Of a stretch of 42,234 bases of DNA, positions 25,115 to 34,670 are shown one piece after another (within the stretch, counting starts at the first letter, position 1; the number at the start of each line of letters is the position of its first letter). Source of the DNA: Alteromonas sp. KUL42. GTDB lineage: Bacteria > Pseudomonadota > Gammaproteobacteria > Enterobacterales > Alteromonadaceae. Under the pieces are notes generated by a model. It saw nothing but the letters and a program-made list of their open reading frames with translations. It ran no database searches and had not been told where the DNA came from. The position numbers and the translations under genes were made by a program. The stretch is from the NCBI RefSeq assembly GCF_006538325.1, contig NZ_BJKK01000027.1, positions 1 to 42,234 on the forward strand, given 5' to 3'.

Positions 25115-27503
25115 ATGCCACAAAAGTCACCATTTCTTCTAGTTAGTGGTTTTCATCGAAGCGGTACCTCGTTAGTAGCTCAAACCCTCCATTCAAATGG
25201 AGTGAATTTGGGCGAAAATTTAATGGGGGCCAGCTTTGGAAACCCAAATGGGCACTTTGAGGACTTATCAATTGTAGAACTACATGACGAGCTATTAAAT
25301 CTGCATGGCCTAGATTGGCAAACCACTTATAGCAGCACTATTGAACCACCACCACTACTCAAAACAAAACAGCAAGAATATGCAGAACAAAGAGTAAAGC
25401 AGCAAAACTCTTTTATTGGAGCCAAAGATCCTAGAGCCCTTTACTTTTTCGATTCATGGAATGAAGCATTTCGTGGCGATATACTCTTTCTATGTGTTTT
25501 TCGCGGTTGGCGATATAGCGTATCTTCGCTTCTCAAGCGACACAGCAGATTCCTATTAAACACTACAGGTAAAATGGCGAGCCTGCCTAAGGATATAATA
25601 TTCTGGCTGCAGCCAAACCTAGCTGCGAAAATGTGGTTAGCGTCAGCAAAGCTAATCTTGGCTCAATATAGCAAAATGCCGGAAAAGACACTCCTGTTTC
25701 CACTGGAGGACTTACTGGCAAACAGTAATACCTTCCAGCAGGCGGTACTCAGTAAAAGCTTGCCTCTATCCATATTCGATATAAACAAATCATTCTCTCC
25801 GAGCTTGTTGCAAAAGCAAATACCCGCATCTGCTATTCAAATGCTGTGCCCAGAGATTATAAAAGAGTGTGATCAGCTAGAAGATGAGTTATACAAAGCA
25901 TTTGGTAGTGATAAAAACAAACAAAGCGTATCACTATTGCCGACTAGCGAATTATCCAAAGAAATATTGGCTAAACTTGCTAGTGAAAAAGAATCCCCTA
26001 AGTTAACCCCCAATGTACAGATCGATTTAAAACGTTATAGCTTTGATGATGCTATTGAGTTATTGAAGACTACAGATAACTTGCCGTTTGAGAGTTTTGA
26101 TTGGTTTCAGCTCTTAAATAGAGACGATTTGAGTAACAATAACTTACAAGCACTTTTCGAACTAGCAATACGTCATAAAAAATTTGATGTGGCAGAAATC
26201 GCCATGCAGCGTGCCATTAGCAATCACCCGGCACCTTGGCGTTGGATGAATTTAGGTGATACATACCTTCATAAAAAGCTATTTAACCTTGCCCAAAATT
26301 GTTATTCGGAAGCAAGAAAGTTAGCCCCTAATAACGCTTCTTTTTTGGCAAGATTAGCTGATGTAGAAACACTAGAAGGGAACTTTGAAGCTGCACAACG
26401 ACTTATTGACCAAGCAATTGCACTTGATGATACAAAACCTGCGATAAAATCAGCTCAGAAGCGCCTTAGTGAAACATTGATTAAAGCAAAAAAGGTAAAC
26501 AGTGCTAAAGACGGTTTTTTGCCAATTATCAATGATTATCAGCAGGTAGTTGATAAGATGACTTCAAATAAAGAAGATGGCTTGGCACTGGATGAATACC
26601 TTGTTAAAAGTGCATTCGTAGCTAAAAATATTTATACATGGTTATACGAGGGCTTAACACAGTTAGGGGAAAAACCACGTTCATGCTTATTAGATTATAT
26701 ACTTAATCATTTGAGCGAGTACTGGACAGAGACGGTTTTACGCACAGAGTTTCTACCCAATAAGACACCGAATAACAAGCCAATCATTGAAGACCGTAAG
26801 ATACAGTGTGAGGATAATGCGAGGATTGGTGTCCATATACACGCTTTCTACCCCGCTCTTGTACCAGAAATTCTGAGTTTCGTTGCCAACATTCCTCAAC
26901 CAATAAAGTTAGTTTGTACCTGTATACAAGAAAATAGAAAAGTTATAGAGCAAATGTTGCCTCACGGTTCCATCGTGAAGGTTTGTGAAAACAAGGGAAG
27001 AGATATTGCACCTTGGTTAATACATGCGGCCAAGTTACTTGATGATTGTGACGTTGTCTTAAAGTTACATACAAAGTCCTCTGACCATGCTAGTGCATTA
27101 TATGGTTGGAGGCTGCAACTACTGTGGTGCTTAGCTGGCACAAAAGCTACTGTTGAAAAAACTATTAGAGGAGTTTAGGACTAAGCCAGAACTTACTATT
27201 GTTCACCCTCCTTATCACCCTGCACTAAAACATGATATAAACTGGGGTGAAAACAAAGAAATTGCACAAAAACTAGCAAACGAGTTAGGGATTACTCTTC
27301 CAAAAGAGATAGACGACTTCCCGGCGGGCAGTATGTTTTGGTATAGGCCATGTAAGCTATCTAAAATTCTAAATTATGGATGGCATTATGATACTTTCCC
27401 CCTAGAAGAGGGACAATTAGACGGCACCATTATGCATGCCATCGAGCGACTGTTAGGCGACACTGACAACAATATGACTTCTCTGAAAGTTCTTATCAAA
27501 TAA
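25115..27503 (+). pseudogene. Sulfotransferase-TPR-RgpF fusion, frameshifted near 27156-27161
   Basis: As read, the frame stops at 27178 after 687 residues; the remaining C-terminus continues in the +1 frame from 27162 to 27503. Dropping one A from the A6 run at 27156-27161 joins them into about 795 residues. Domains: an N-terminal sulfotransferase (SGFHRSGTSLV at 11-21; FRGWRYSVSSLLKR near 130), TPRs (about 350-460), and a C-terminal RgpF/rhamnan-synthesis-F-like domain (HIHAFYPALVPEIL, ENKGRDIAPWL, VLKLHTKSS, then after the shift DDFPAGSMFWYRP and HAIER). Both sides of the break match one continuous RgpF domain, so this is a recent indel or a sequencing error rather than two genes. The sulfotransferase and TPR parts are intact. 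Confidence 0.8.
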
Positions 27504-27536
27504 ACTGACTCAATCTCGAAAATAAAGGGAATTCTT

Positions 27537-28659
27537 TTGGAAAACATAAATACAAACTGTTTAACCGTAATCAATAAACACAACAAACCTAGTTATGGAA
27601 ACCCGATAGAGGTCATGGCAGAGGTACACCATAAGTATACAAATAAGTCAAAACAAGACTTTACTGTTGATAAATTTGCTAAACCTAGTTTTTCTCGCCC
27701 ACCGCTACCAACAGAGATTCTATTCCCTGCTATAAACTTAAGAGAGATAAACGATGTTTACGTTTATGATGCTTTCCTAACATTTGATAAAAATCATATT
27801 TATTCTGACTCATCAATGAGGGGTGGATTGGCAGGGGCTTCTGACGAATCAATACTCACTTGGGCTAGACAAAAGCTACAATCGTCTGCTGATAACGTTT
27901 CTTTTGAACACTCCAAGGAAGCTGTATTGATCGTACACAATGAAGGAGGAGGTACATGGGGACACCATTTGATTCAAAATTTCCCCAAAATCCTTTTCGC
28001 ACAAAAGTATTTTCCAGATATGAAAATACTACTTCCGCAGGCGTTTTGCAGTCCCAACTCTAGTAGGGGAAAACTTTTAGATATTTACGGCGTTAATAGA
28101 GATAAGATTGTCCCCATAGATCCAAGCGTAACGTATTCATTTAAATCTGTTTATATTCTCGACTTTTTATATGATGCGATAAATTCGTTTATTCATCCTT
28201 GGGCACTTAACACTCTCAGAAGTATAGTTTTAAAGTCTGCAGTAACAGAAAACAGTAAACTTTTCGTAAAGCGTGTTGGAAAACGAGCGATTGAAAATCA
28301 AGCTGTGATTGAAAAGTGTTTGTTAGATAAAGGTTACTTTTCTCTTACACAGAATCACCAAAATCTTGATGAACAGATATTATGCTGGAGTTCCGCTGGA
28401 ACTGTTGTTGCTACTTTAGGAAGTGATATGAGCAACTTAATTTTTCTCAAAGAGGGCTCAGCTATTCTTTCCCTATCACCTGATTGGTTTGGCGATAGAG
28501 TTTTTTTATAATTTGGCATATGCAACAAACCTCAATTGGTATGAGATTAGATGTGGTGAAGTAGGAGCTATAAGTAGTGGCTCTCACCGTTTTAATAATT
28601 TTCATGTTGATATGAACCTTTTAGAAGAAACAATTAATCGTATAAGCACAGCTCAATAA
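27537..28659 (+). pseudogene. GT61 (DUF563) glycosyltransferase, frameshifted at 28501-28507
   Basis: As read, 324 residues ending at 28511. Removing one T from the T7 run at 28501-28507 extends the frame 50 residues (continuing YNLAYATNLNWYEIRCGEVG) to a stop at 28657-28659, giving about 373 residues. GT61 hallmarks: NEGGGTWGHHLIQNFPKILF, KLFVKRVGKRAIENQAVIE, LDEQILCWSSAGTVVATLGS and MSNLIFLKEGS. TTG at 27537 is supported by AAAGGGA 6 bases upstream. It lies 33 bases after the RgpF-fusion gene and 22 before the next start, in the same operon. The break removes only the C-terminal end, so partial activity is possible. Confidence 0.78.
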
Positions 28660-28681
28660 AAAACTAACACAAGGAATGTTT

Positions 28682-31345
28682 ATGCTAAGAAAATTATTTC
28701 CTATACTCCTTTTAATTTCCCCCACTTACTCACTTGCTGGTCCGCTGGTAGACGAGGCGTTTGAGATACTCAATGGGGAAAAGCCTGTATCACTAAGCGC
28801 AGTTCCTGTAACAGGGCTTCCTCAAGAAACATCATCTGTACTGGTTCCTAATTCAGATAATAATGCAACAATTTATGTTGCATATGACGCTGATGAAACA
28901 TTCCAAAAGCAATTCCCAGTGGCAGTCAGTAAGAATAATAATGAAATTTTGCTCACAGTAGATAGTTCGCAAAATATTGTTAGTACGTACTTATCACCTG
29001 ATATTTACTCTCAACAGTTTGAAGATGAGTGGGGAGAAGATATTTCAGAACTTCTACAACAGGGCCATCAGCAAGGGCTTTTAGAAAGTACCTCACTTAC
29101 TGAAAATGCCCTTTATATCTCATCAAAAATATTCGAGAAAGATGGCAAGCTAATAGGCTCGGGGGTTTATGAGACAGAGCTCATCATTCCTCAAAGTGTT
29201 ATTGACGGTTTTGAAGGTGGTTGGCCAGGCCCCGAACGAGTTTCAAAGCCAACCTACTTTTCCGACGAAGAATCCGAAACATTAGTTGATGCAATAGAAA
29301 TACAACCATTCAAGAACGCACACCCCCTTACTGATAAGTGGCTGATGCCGCTATATATCAAAGCCGAAAAGTATGGGTTAGGTGCATATCGTGAACTAAG
29401 TCATGAACTTATCGATTTTTCACACACTGATTATAGCTCTCCCCTCTTTAACACATCTATAAATATACAAAGTACTGCAGACAGTATATTGCTTACATAC
29501 AATGACACCTCTGTGCGCTACTCACCAATTACAATTGAAGAAGATGAGTACGTTTTCTTTATTGAAGTTGAAACTCCTGAGGAAAAATTTAAATTTGTAT
29601 CTGCTGCATATAAGATGACAGATAACACAGAAAAGTTCGTAAGAGGATTGTCAAGTCGCTTCCCTTTTGTGCAGGTCCCTCACGTAGGTATGGGCATTGA
29701 GGAAAGATTTGACGGTGACAGAATTGCCTGTGAATGGATGAGTGGGTATGAATTTGTAGCAGACAACACAATGACACAAACCACCTGCTATGACCGTCTT
29801 TCAGGTGAAGCCAATGTAATAGACAATAGTCCTTATGTTAGTGGCACCGAAGGATGGAATTGGGCTATTAGCGATGGCGTCATTGAGTTTGAAAATATTA
29901 CACCGTATGTAGAGGTAAACAAACAAACATGGGTACCTATTCAAACCAATGAAGAAGGCTACACTATTATTCTTGAGTATTGGGAATATGCTACAAACTT
30001 TGAAGGTGCTCCACCCAATGGCTACATGCAAGCACCAAGGGCTAACGTGATAAAGTTGGTCGATGTCAGCCAATATACTGAAGCATACGCCAATGGAGGC
30101 TTTGGTGGAGACAATGATGGCGACAACATTGAAGATAGCACAGATACCGATGATGATAACGACGGTATGCCTGACTATTATGAAGAGTCTTTCTCACTTA
30201 ATCATTTGAACAGTGCTGACCGAGACGAAGACTTAGATGGCGATGGCTTAACAAACTTCGATGAATTTAGCAGAGGTACTTACCCCAACGACAATGATTC
30301 TGACAATGACGGTATATTGGACGGAGATGAACTAGTTCGTTCCCCCTACGACTATGATGGTGATGGCATTTCCGATATTGTTATCCGTCGACCTGAAATT
30401 GGCCAATTTATTGTCGCTCGTTCGTCTGATGGTGCAATAATGCGCTCATTCTTTGGTTCACAAGGCTCTGACATTCCTCTTGCAGGTGATTTCGACGGTG
30501 ATGGTACTACTGACCTCGCTATTCGTCGGCCATCTGTTAAACAATTTATCTCTCGAACTTCGTCTGACGACAGAATTGACCGAATCTTCTTTGGCGCTCA
30601 AGATGAAGATATTCCAGTGGTTGCTGATTACGATGGCGACGGTCTGGATGATGTTGCAATTCGTCGCCCCTCTACTGGGCAATGGTTTATTAAGTACAGC
30701 ACTACTGGTGAGATTGTGCGTGAAACGTTTGGAACAGACAGTTCTGATACACCAGCAATCGCAGACTATGATGGTGATGGTAAAGCCGATATTGCTGTAC
30801 GTCGACAACGTGCAGGGCAATTCATTATAAAGTACTCCTCAACAGATACAATCGACCGAATTTTCTTCGGCTCTCAACAAACCGATATTGCTGTTCCGGC
30901 CGACTATGATGGCGACGGTAAAGCCGATATTGCTATTCGCCGCCCTAGCAACGGATATTGGTTTATCAAACGTTCAAGTGATGATGTAATTGAGCGTACA
31001 TTCTTTGGTTCAAATGAAGATGATATTCCAGTGGTTGCTGATTACGATGGTGATGGCAAAGCTGATATAGCAATTCGTCGTCCTAGCTCTGGTAATTGGT
31101 TTGCTAAGCTCTCCGCAGATAATACCTATATGCGTTTCTTTTTCGGTAGTAAAAGCACTGACATCCCACTGGCAGCGCCACTTAGTGTAGTGCTGAATAT
31201 GACAACTACGGGTGAAAACGCTAGCCGAAATGAGCAGCTTTCTGGGTTCAATATTGACGTTCAAGAAGTTTTAATTAAGGAACATATTCCCGGTAACGCT
31301 CAATGGTTAACGCAGGAAGTAGAAAGTTCAGAAGCCGATTTATGA
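28682..31345 (+). CDS. Secreted Asp-rich repeat protein with six FG-GAP/VCBS-like repeats (paralog A)
   Basis: An 887-residue exported protein. The signal peptide MLRKLFPILLLISPTYSLA is cut before GPLVDEAF. A unique N-terminal region (to about 470) precedes Asp-rich thrombospondin-type-3/EF-like calcium repeats (DNDGDNIEDSTDTDDDNDG ... DLDGDGLTNFDEF ... DSDNDGILDGDE). Six exact-length 46-residue repeats follow (30350-31177), each starting D-[YF]-D-G-D-G and holding I-[AV]-[IV]-R-R and FFGS; this is the FG-GAP/VCBS propeller-blade pattern. A 50-residue tail has no anchor motif. ATG 28682 is used because AAGGA lies 6 bases upstream; ATG 28676 abuts it. Probably calcium-stabilised and surface or extracellular; it may leave by the nearby T2SS (inference). 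Confidence 0.8.
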   Translation: MLRKLFPILLLISPTYSLAGPLVDEAFEILNGEKPVSLSAVPVTGLPQETSSVLVPNSDNNATIYVAYDADETFQKQFPVAVSKNNNEILLTVDSSQNIVSTYLSPDIYSQQFEDEWGEDISELLQQGHQQGLLESTSLTENALYISSKIFEKDGKLIGSGVYETELIIPQSVIDGFEGGWPGPERVSKPTYFSDEESETLVDAIEIQPFKNAHPLTDKWLMPLYIKAEKYGLGAYRELSHELIDFSHTDYSSPLFNTSINIQSTADSILLTYNDTSVRYSPITIEEDEYVFFIEVETPEEKFKFVSAAYKMTDNTEKFVRGLSSRFPFVQVPHVGMGIEERFDGDRIACEWMSGYEFVADNTMTQTTCYDRLSGEANVIDNSPYVSGTEGWNWAISDGVIEFENITPYVEVNKQTWVPIQTNEEGYTIILEYWEYATNFEGAPPNGYMQAPRANVIKLVDVSQYTEAYANGGFGGDNDGDNIEDSTDTDDDNDGMPDYYEESFSLNHLNSADRDEDLDGDGLTNFDEFSRGTYPNDNDSDNDGILDGDELVRSPYDYDGDGISDIVIRRPEIGQFIVARSSDGAIMRSFFGSQGSDIPLAGDFDGDGTTDLAIRRPSVKQFISRTSSDDRIDRIFFGAQDEDIPVVADYDGDGLDDVAIRRPSTGQWFIKYSTTGEIVRETFGTDSSDTPAIADYDGDGKADIAVRRQRAGQFIIKYSSTDTIDRIFFGSQQTDIAVPADYDGDGKADIAIRRPSNGYWFIKRSSDDVIERTFFGSNEDDIPVVADYDGDGKADIAIRRPSSGNWFAKLSADNTYMRFFFGSKSTDIPLAAPLSVVLNMTTTGENASRNEQLSGFNIDVQEVLIKEHIPGNAQWLTQEVESSEADL
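30350..31177 (+). repeat. Six tandem 138-bp coding repeats (paralog A)
   Basis: Six in-frame units of exactly 138 bp (46 codons) begin at 30350, 30488, 30626, 30764, 30902 and 31040. Each starts with GAT-TAY/TTC-GAY-GGY-GAY-GG. They encode propeller-blade-like repeats and are not a CRISPR array. Confidence 0.9.
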
Positions 31346-31370
31346 AGTTTAATTAAATAAGTATTAGATT

Positions 31371-31402
31371 AATAAGCCGCTTGATAAAGCGGCTTATTTT
31401 TT
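31371..31402 (+). terminator. Rho-independent terminator after paralog A
   Basis: A perfect 12-bp stem AATAAGCCGCTT/AAGCGGCTTATT (31371-31382 / 31387-31398) has a GATA loop and a run of T to 31402. It ends the glycan/paralog A operon and separates it from paralog B. Confidence 0.93.
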
Positions 31403-31909
31403 GATTTGAGACAACTCCGACTTTTTTAGCTTAACCTAACCATTTAAACGGCTGAAGCACCTGTGTGAGGGGCAATTTTGGCCCCCACTGGGGCATGGCC
31501 ATTATTAGTCATGCTGCCCACAAATGCACTTAATTGGGCCCACCAAACCGCGTACATTTGCGATTGCCTGACTAAGAAATGACTCATACACAAGTTATGA
31601 ACAAACATAAACAGGCTCTAGCACTTCATAACAATAATAGACTTTCGTAACTCATTAATCATTGCAATGGACGGCGCAAACATGTCACTTATCTCAATGC
31701 TGTTGTCACCTAAATAACGTAAAAGTTTACCTACAGATTTTTAAAAAGCTTCTATGCGATAGGAAGTGTAAGGACTATATTAATCTTTTCTAATTGAACA
31801 TTATTCAGGCACTTGCTACTCTTAGCTCAGATAAAAACAGGGATTGTTGTTGCTCAATTACTTGATGCAAATCCCTCATACAAAATGAGAGATGTATAAG
31901 GACTTTCAT
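31403..31909. other. 507-base non-coding gap with repeat end and degenerate coding-like stretch
   Basis: No intact gene is seen. On the minus strand 31590-31621 begins CTAGAGCCTGTTTATGTTTG, matching the end of the repeat at 40260. Further along, the same strand could encode the short peptide MTNNGHAPVGAKIAPHTGASAV (ending near 31450) with open frame upstream of it, without a ribosome site. This looks like a remnant of an inserted element. The right part holds a candidate promoter for paralog B. Confidence 0.5.
31794..31822 (+). promoter_or_regulatory. Candidate promoter of paralog B
   Basis: TTGAAC (31794-31799), a 17-base spacer and an extended -10 TGC-TACTCT (31814-31822). It gives a leader of about 80 bases before ATG 31910. 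Box matches are moderate. Confidence 0.45.
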
Positions 31910-34618
31910 ATGATAACAATAAAACGCCTTTTCTCAGGCGTATTGGCATCCTCTGCCATAGTTAGTTCAGTTTTTGCCGGCCCCCTTGAAGATTATTTAT
32001 CAGAACATGACCAAGCTTACTTCACTTATGAAGAAGCTGAAGGCTTTAATGCAAACCCAAGTTATATACTCGAATTCGCAGAAGGTGACACTTGGACATT
32101 TGCGTCAGTTGACCCGCGAGGTCCCTGGAGTCTCAATGGCAATATGGTATGGAGTGCTGATGTCGCAACCATCACTTTTCCAGAGAATGAAAATGTCACC
32201 AACATAGCCTTTATGAACTTTAGCTTTCAGAGTGATAGTTTCAGAGAAAAGTGGGGCGATTTAGTAGCTGACCAACTTATCGCAGCATCAGAACAGGGGC
32301 TTATTCCTTCGGGACAGATAGAGCTTCGCTATATCGTCAAAAGTGCAGAAATTGCAAGTCGAGGGCAAAACACTAACTTGCTCACTTCAATTACCCTACA
32401 AAATCAAGAACAACTAGTTATTGATCAAAACATAATTGATAACCTCGAAGGCGGATGGCAAGGCTCAACAACGCCAACGGTAGATACAGATACATCTGTT
32501 CTGGGCGCCGATCCAGCTTTTGAAATTTATGTAAAAGGTTTCTCGACAGCAGAATTTAATGTAAGAGAACTTTTTACTGGAAAGTGGGCACTTCCTATTT
32601 ATACAGGGGTTACGTACTACAACCAATCGCAAGAATTTGAGAGTTACCCTGAAGTCGCTCACGATATTTTTGAATTTGGAACTTCAACCCCTTCTGTTGA
32701 ATTTGGTTTAGTGCCAGAGTACCACTACACTGATTCACAGGTTCAGTTGGTATACGGTAATACAGTTTTAACTTACGAGCCTGTAGAAGAAAAGTCTGAA
32801 CTACTTACAGTAAAAGTAACGGTAAACTCACCAAATAGTAACTTCGTATTTCTCGACACTGCTGTAAAAGCAACACCGTCGTTTGAACAGTTTGCTCGCG
32901 GCCTCGCTTCCCACTTCCCATTTACCCAAGTTGCGTATATCAACGGCCGATTCGCTTACAACTATTACGATAATGGACAACTGGACTGTTTTGGTATCTT
33001 CGGCTATGTATTTAATCGCGATGATTTTTCGATAAACCGCGGTATTAATTGTGCTGAAGGTGAAGGCGACGGCAGAGATAACGACAGTATCAGATTGCCA
33101 AGTGCAGATAACTGGTCTTGGAATATGAACAACGCTAAACTTACTATGAGCTTAAATGCGGGCTTGGGTTATGTCTTCAGAGAGCGCTATTGGGACCCTA
33201 TCACTTTTACAGAAAATGGTATTGGTGTGGTACTGGAGCGAAGTATTGTTGAACAGGAAGGCTTTGGACAACGAGGCTACTTTATCGCTCCGCGGTTAAA
33301 TTACGTTAAGTTGACGGACCTCAGTCAGTACACAGCAGAATATGCCAATGGCGGCTTTGGAGGTGACATTGATGGCGACAATATCGAAGATGGCGCCGAT
33401 ACCGACGACGACAATGATGGCATGCCTGATTTTTATGAAGAGTCTTTCTCGTTGAATCATTTGAATAGTGCTGACAGAGACGAAGATTTAGATAGTGACG
33501 GCTTAACGAACTTTGAAGAATTTACCTTAGGTACTTACCCCAACGATAGCGATTCTGATAACGACGGAATTTTGGATGCCGATGATCCGACTCCACTAGA
33601 TGCTAACAAACAAAGTCGTACCACCTACGATTACGATGGCGATGGCATTTCTGACCTCGTCATTCGACGCCCTGACATTGGCCAATTTATTGTTGCTCGT
33701 TCATCAGACAACACTATCATGCGTGCGTTCTTTGGCTCTCAGGCATCTGATATTCCGTTAGCAGGTGATTTCGATGGTGATGGTACTACAGACCTTACTA
33801 TTCGCCGCCAAAGTGCAAAACAGTTTATATCTCGTACTTCTTCTGATGATCAGATAGGTCGTATATTCTTTGGCTCAAAAGATGAAGATATTCCAGTAAT
33901 TGCCGATTATGACGGTGACGGTATTGATGACATTGCTATTCGTCGTCCTTCTACTGGGCAATGGTTCATTCAATATACAACAACTGGCGAAATTGTACGT
34001 GAAACGTTTGGCACTAATGACTCAGACGTGCCAGTTGTCGCTGACTATGACGGAGATGGCAAAGCAGATATCGCGGTACGCCGTAAAGACGCAGGGCAGT
34101 TTATCGTTAGATACTCATCTACAGATACAATAGATCGCGTATTCTTTGGCTCACAAGCAACCGATATTGCAGTACCTGCTGATTATGATGGCGATGGGAA
34201 GGCCGATTTTGCTATTCGTCGTCCAGAAAATGGCTTTTGGTATATCAAGCACTCTAGCGACGACGTTATAGAACGTATTTACTTTGGTTCAGAGGCTGGC
34301 GATATTCCAGTCGTGGCAGATTATGATGGTGATGGAAAAGCAGACATCGCTATTCGTCGCCCTACTTCTGGAGGCTGGATTGCGAAGCTTTCAAGTGACA
34401 ATAGCTATGCACGTTTTTACTTTGGAAGTTTAAGTACAGATATTCCCGTATCTGGACCTCTAGAAACTGTGTTAAACATGACCCCTTCTGCGTCAGCGAC
34501 CAATAGTAAAGCCGACACATTTGGTGTGTTTGAAATAGACTCAGGTGTTCAATTAATTAAAGAGACAATTGCACCTAAAGCTAATTGGTCAATCGATGAA
34601 GTTAAATCGATAGATTAA
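31910..34618 (+). CDS. Secreted Asp-rich repeat protein with six FG-GAP/VCBS-like repeats (paralog B)
   Basis: A 902-residue paralog of the upstream protein along its whole length. The signal peptide MITIKRLFSGVLASSAIVSSVFA is cut before GPLEDYL. The N-terminal region is related but strongly diverged (shared EGGW, RGL-x-S-x-FPF-x-QV and PR-x-N-x-VKL landmarks). The Asp-rich calcium block and the six 46-residue repeats (33629-34456) align unit for unit with those of paralog A. It differs by a DADDPTPLDANKQSRT linker before the repeats. ATG 31910 is chosen over 31892 because AAGGA (31898-31902) is 7 bases upstream. It has its own promoter region and terminator, so the two copies may be expressed under different conditions. 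Confidence 0.8.
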   Translation: MITIKRLFSGVLASSAIVSSVFAGPLEDYLSEHDQAYFTYEEAEGFNANPSYILEFAEGDTWTFASVDPRGPWSLNGNMVWSADVATITFPENENVTNIAFMNFSFQSDSFREKWGDLVADQLIAASEQGLIPSGQIELRYIVKSAEIASRGQNTNLLTSITLQNQEQLVIDQNIIDNLEGGWQGSTTPTVDTDTSVLGADPAFEIYVKGFSTAEFNVRELFTGKWALPIYTGVTYYNQSQEFESYPEVAHDIFEFGTSTPSVEFGLVPEYHYTDSQVQLVYGNTVLTYEPVEEKSELLTVKVTVNSPNSNFVFLDTAVKATPSFEQFARGLASHFPFTQVAYINGRFAYNYYDNGQLDCFGIFGYVFNRDDFSINRGINCAEGEGDGRDNDSIRLPSADNWSWNMNNAKLTMSLNAGLGYVFRERYWDPITFTENGIGVVLERSIVEQEGFGQRGYFIAPRLNYVKLTDLSQYTAEYANGGFGGDIDGDNIEDGADTDDDNDGMPDFYEESFSLNHLNSADRDEDLDSDGLTNFEEFTLGTYPNDSDSDNDGILDADDPTPLDANKQSRTTYDYDGDGISDLVIRRPDIGQFIVARSSDNTIMRAFFGSQASDIPLAGDFDGDGTTDLTIRRQSAKQFISRTSSDDQIGRIFFGSKDEDIPVIADYDGDGIDDIAIRRPSTGQWFIQYTTTGEIVRETFGTNDSDVPVVADYDGDGKADIAVRRKDAGQFIVRYSSTDTIDRVFFGSQATDIAVPADYDGDGKADFAIRRPENGFWYIKHSSDDVIERIYFGSEAGDIPVVADYDGDGKADIAIRRPTSGGWIAKLSSDNSYARFYFGSLSTDIPVSGPLETVLNMTPSASATNSKADTFGVFEIDSGVQLIKETIAPKANWSIDEVKSID
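33629..34456 (+). repeat. Six tandem 138-bp coding repeats (paralog B)
   Basis: Units of exactly 138 bp begin at 33629, 33767, 33905, 34043, 34181 and 34319. Each is closer to the same-numbered unit of paralog A than to its own neighbours (for example unit 2 shares KQFISRTSSDD and unit 3 STGQWFI with GEIVRETFGT). Confidence 0.9.
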
Positions 34619-34633
34619 AAGAGCTTAAATCAC

Positions 34634-34670
34634 GTAAGGGCATAATTATTAAAGTTATGCCCTTACTTTT
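34634..34670 (+). terminator. Terminator after paralog B
   Basis: A perfect 12-bp stem GTAAGGGCATAA/TTATGCCCTTAC (34634-34645 / 34655-34666) has a 9-base loop and is followed by TTTT. It lies between the converging paralog B and sulfotransferase genes. The T-run reaches the stop codon of the minus-strand gene. Confidence 0.85.

Noticed and set aside
27150..27180. Programmed ribosomal frameshift in the RgpF fusion
   Set aside because: The change needed is +1 (or -2). The A6 run is not in the X-XXY-YYZ register for a -1 shift and no pseudoknot or stop-codon context was seen. An indel explains it more simply.
30350..31177. Regular repeat array that could be mistaken for CRISPR
   Set aside because: Units are 138 bp, in frame and encode a conserved protein repeat without unique spacers.
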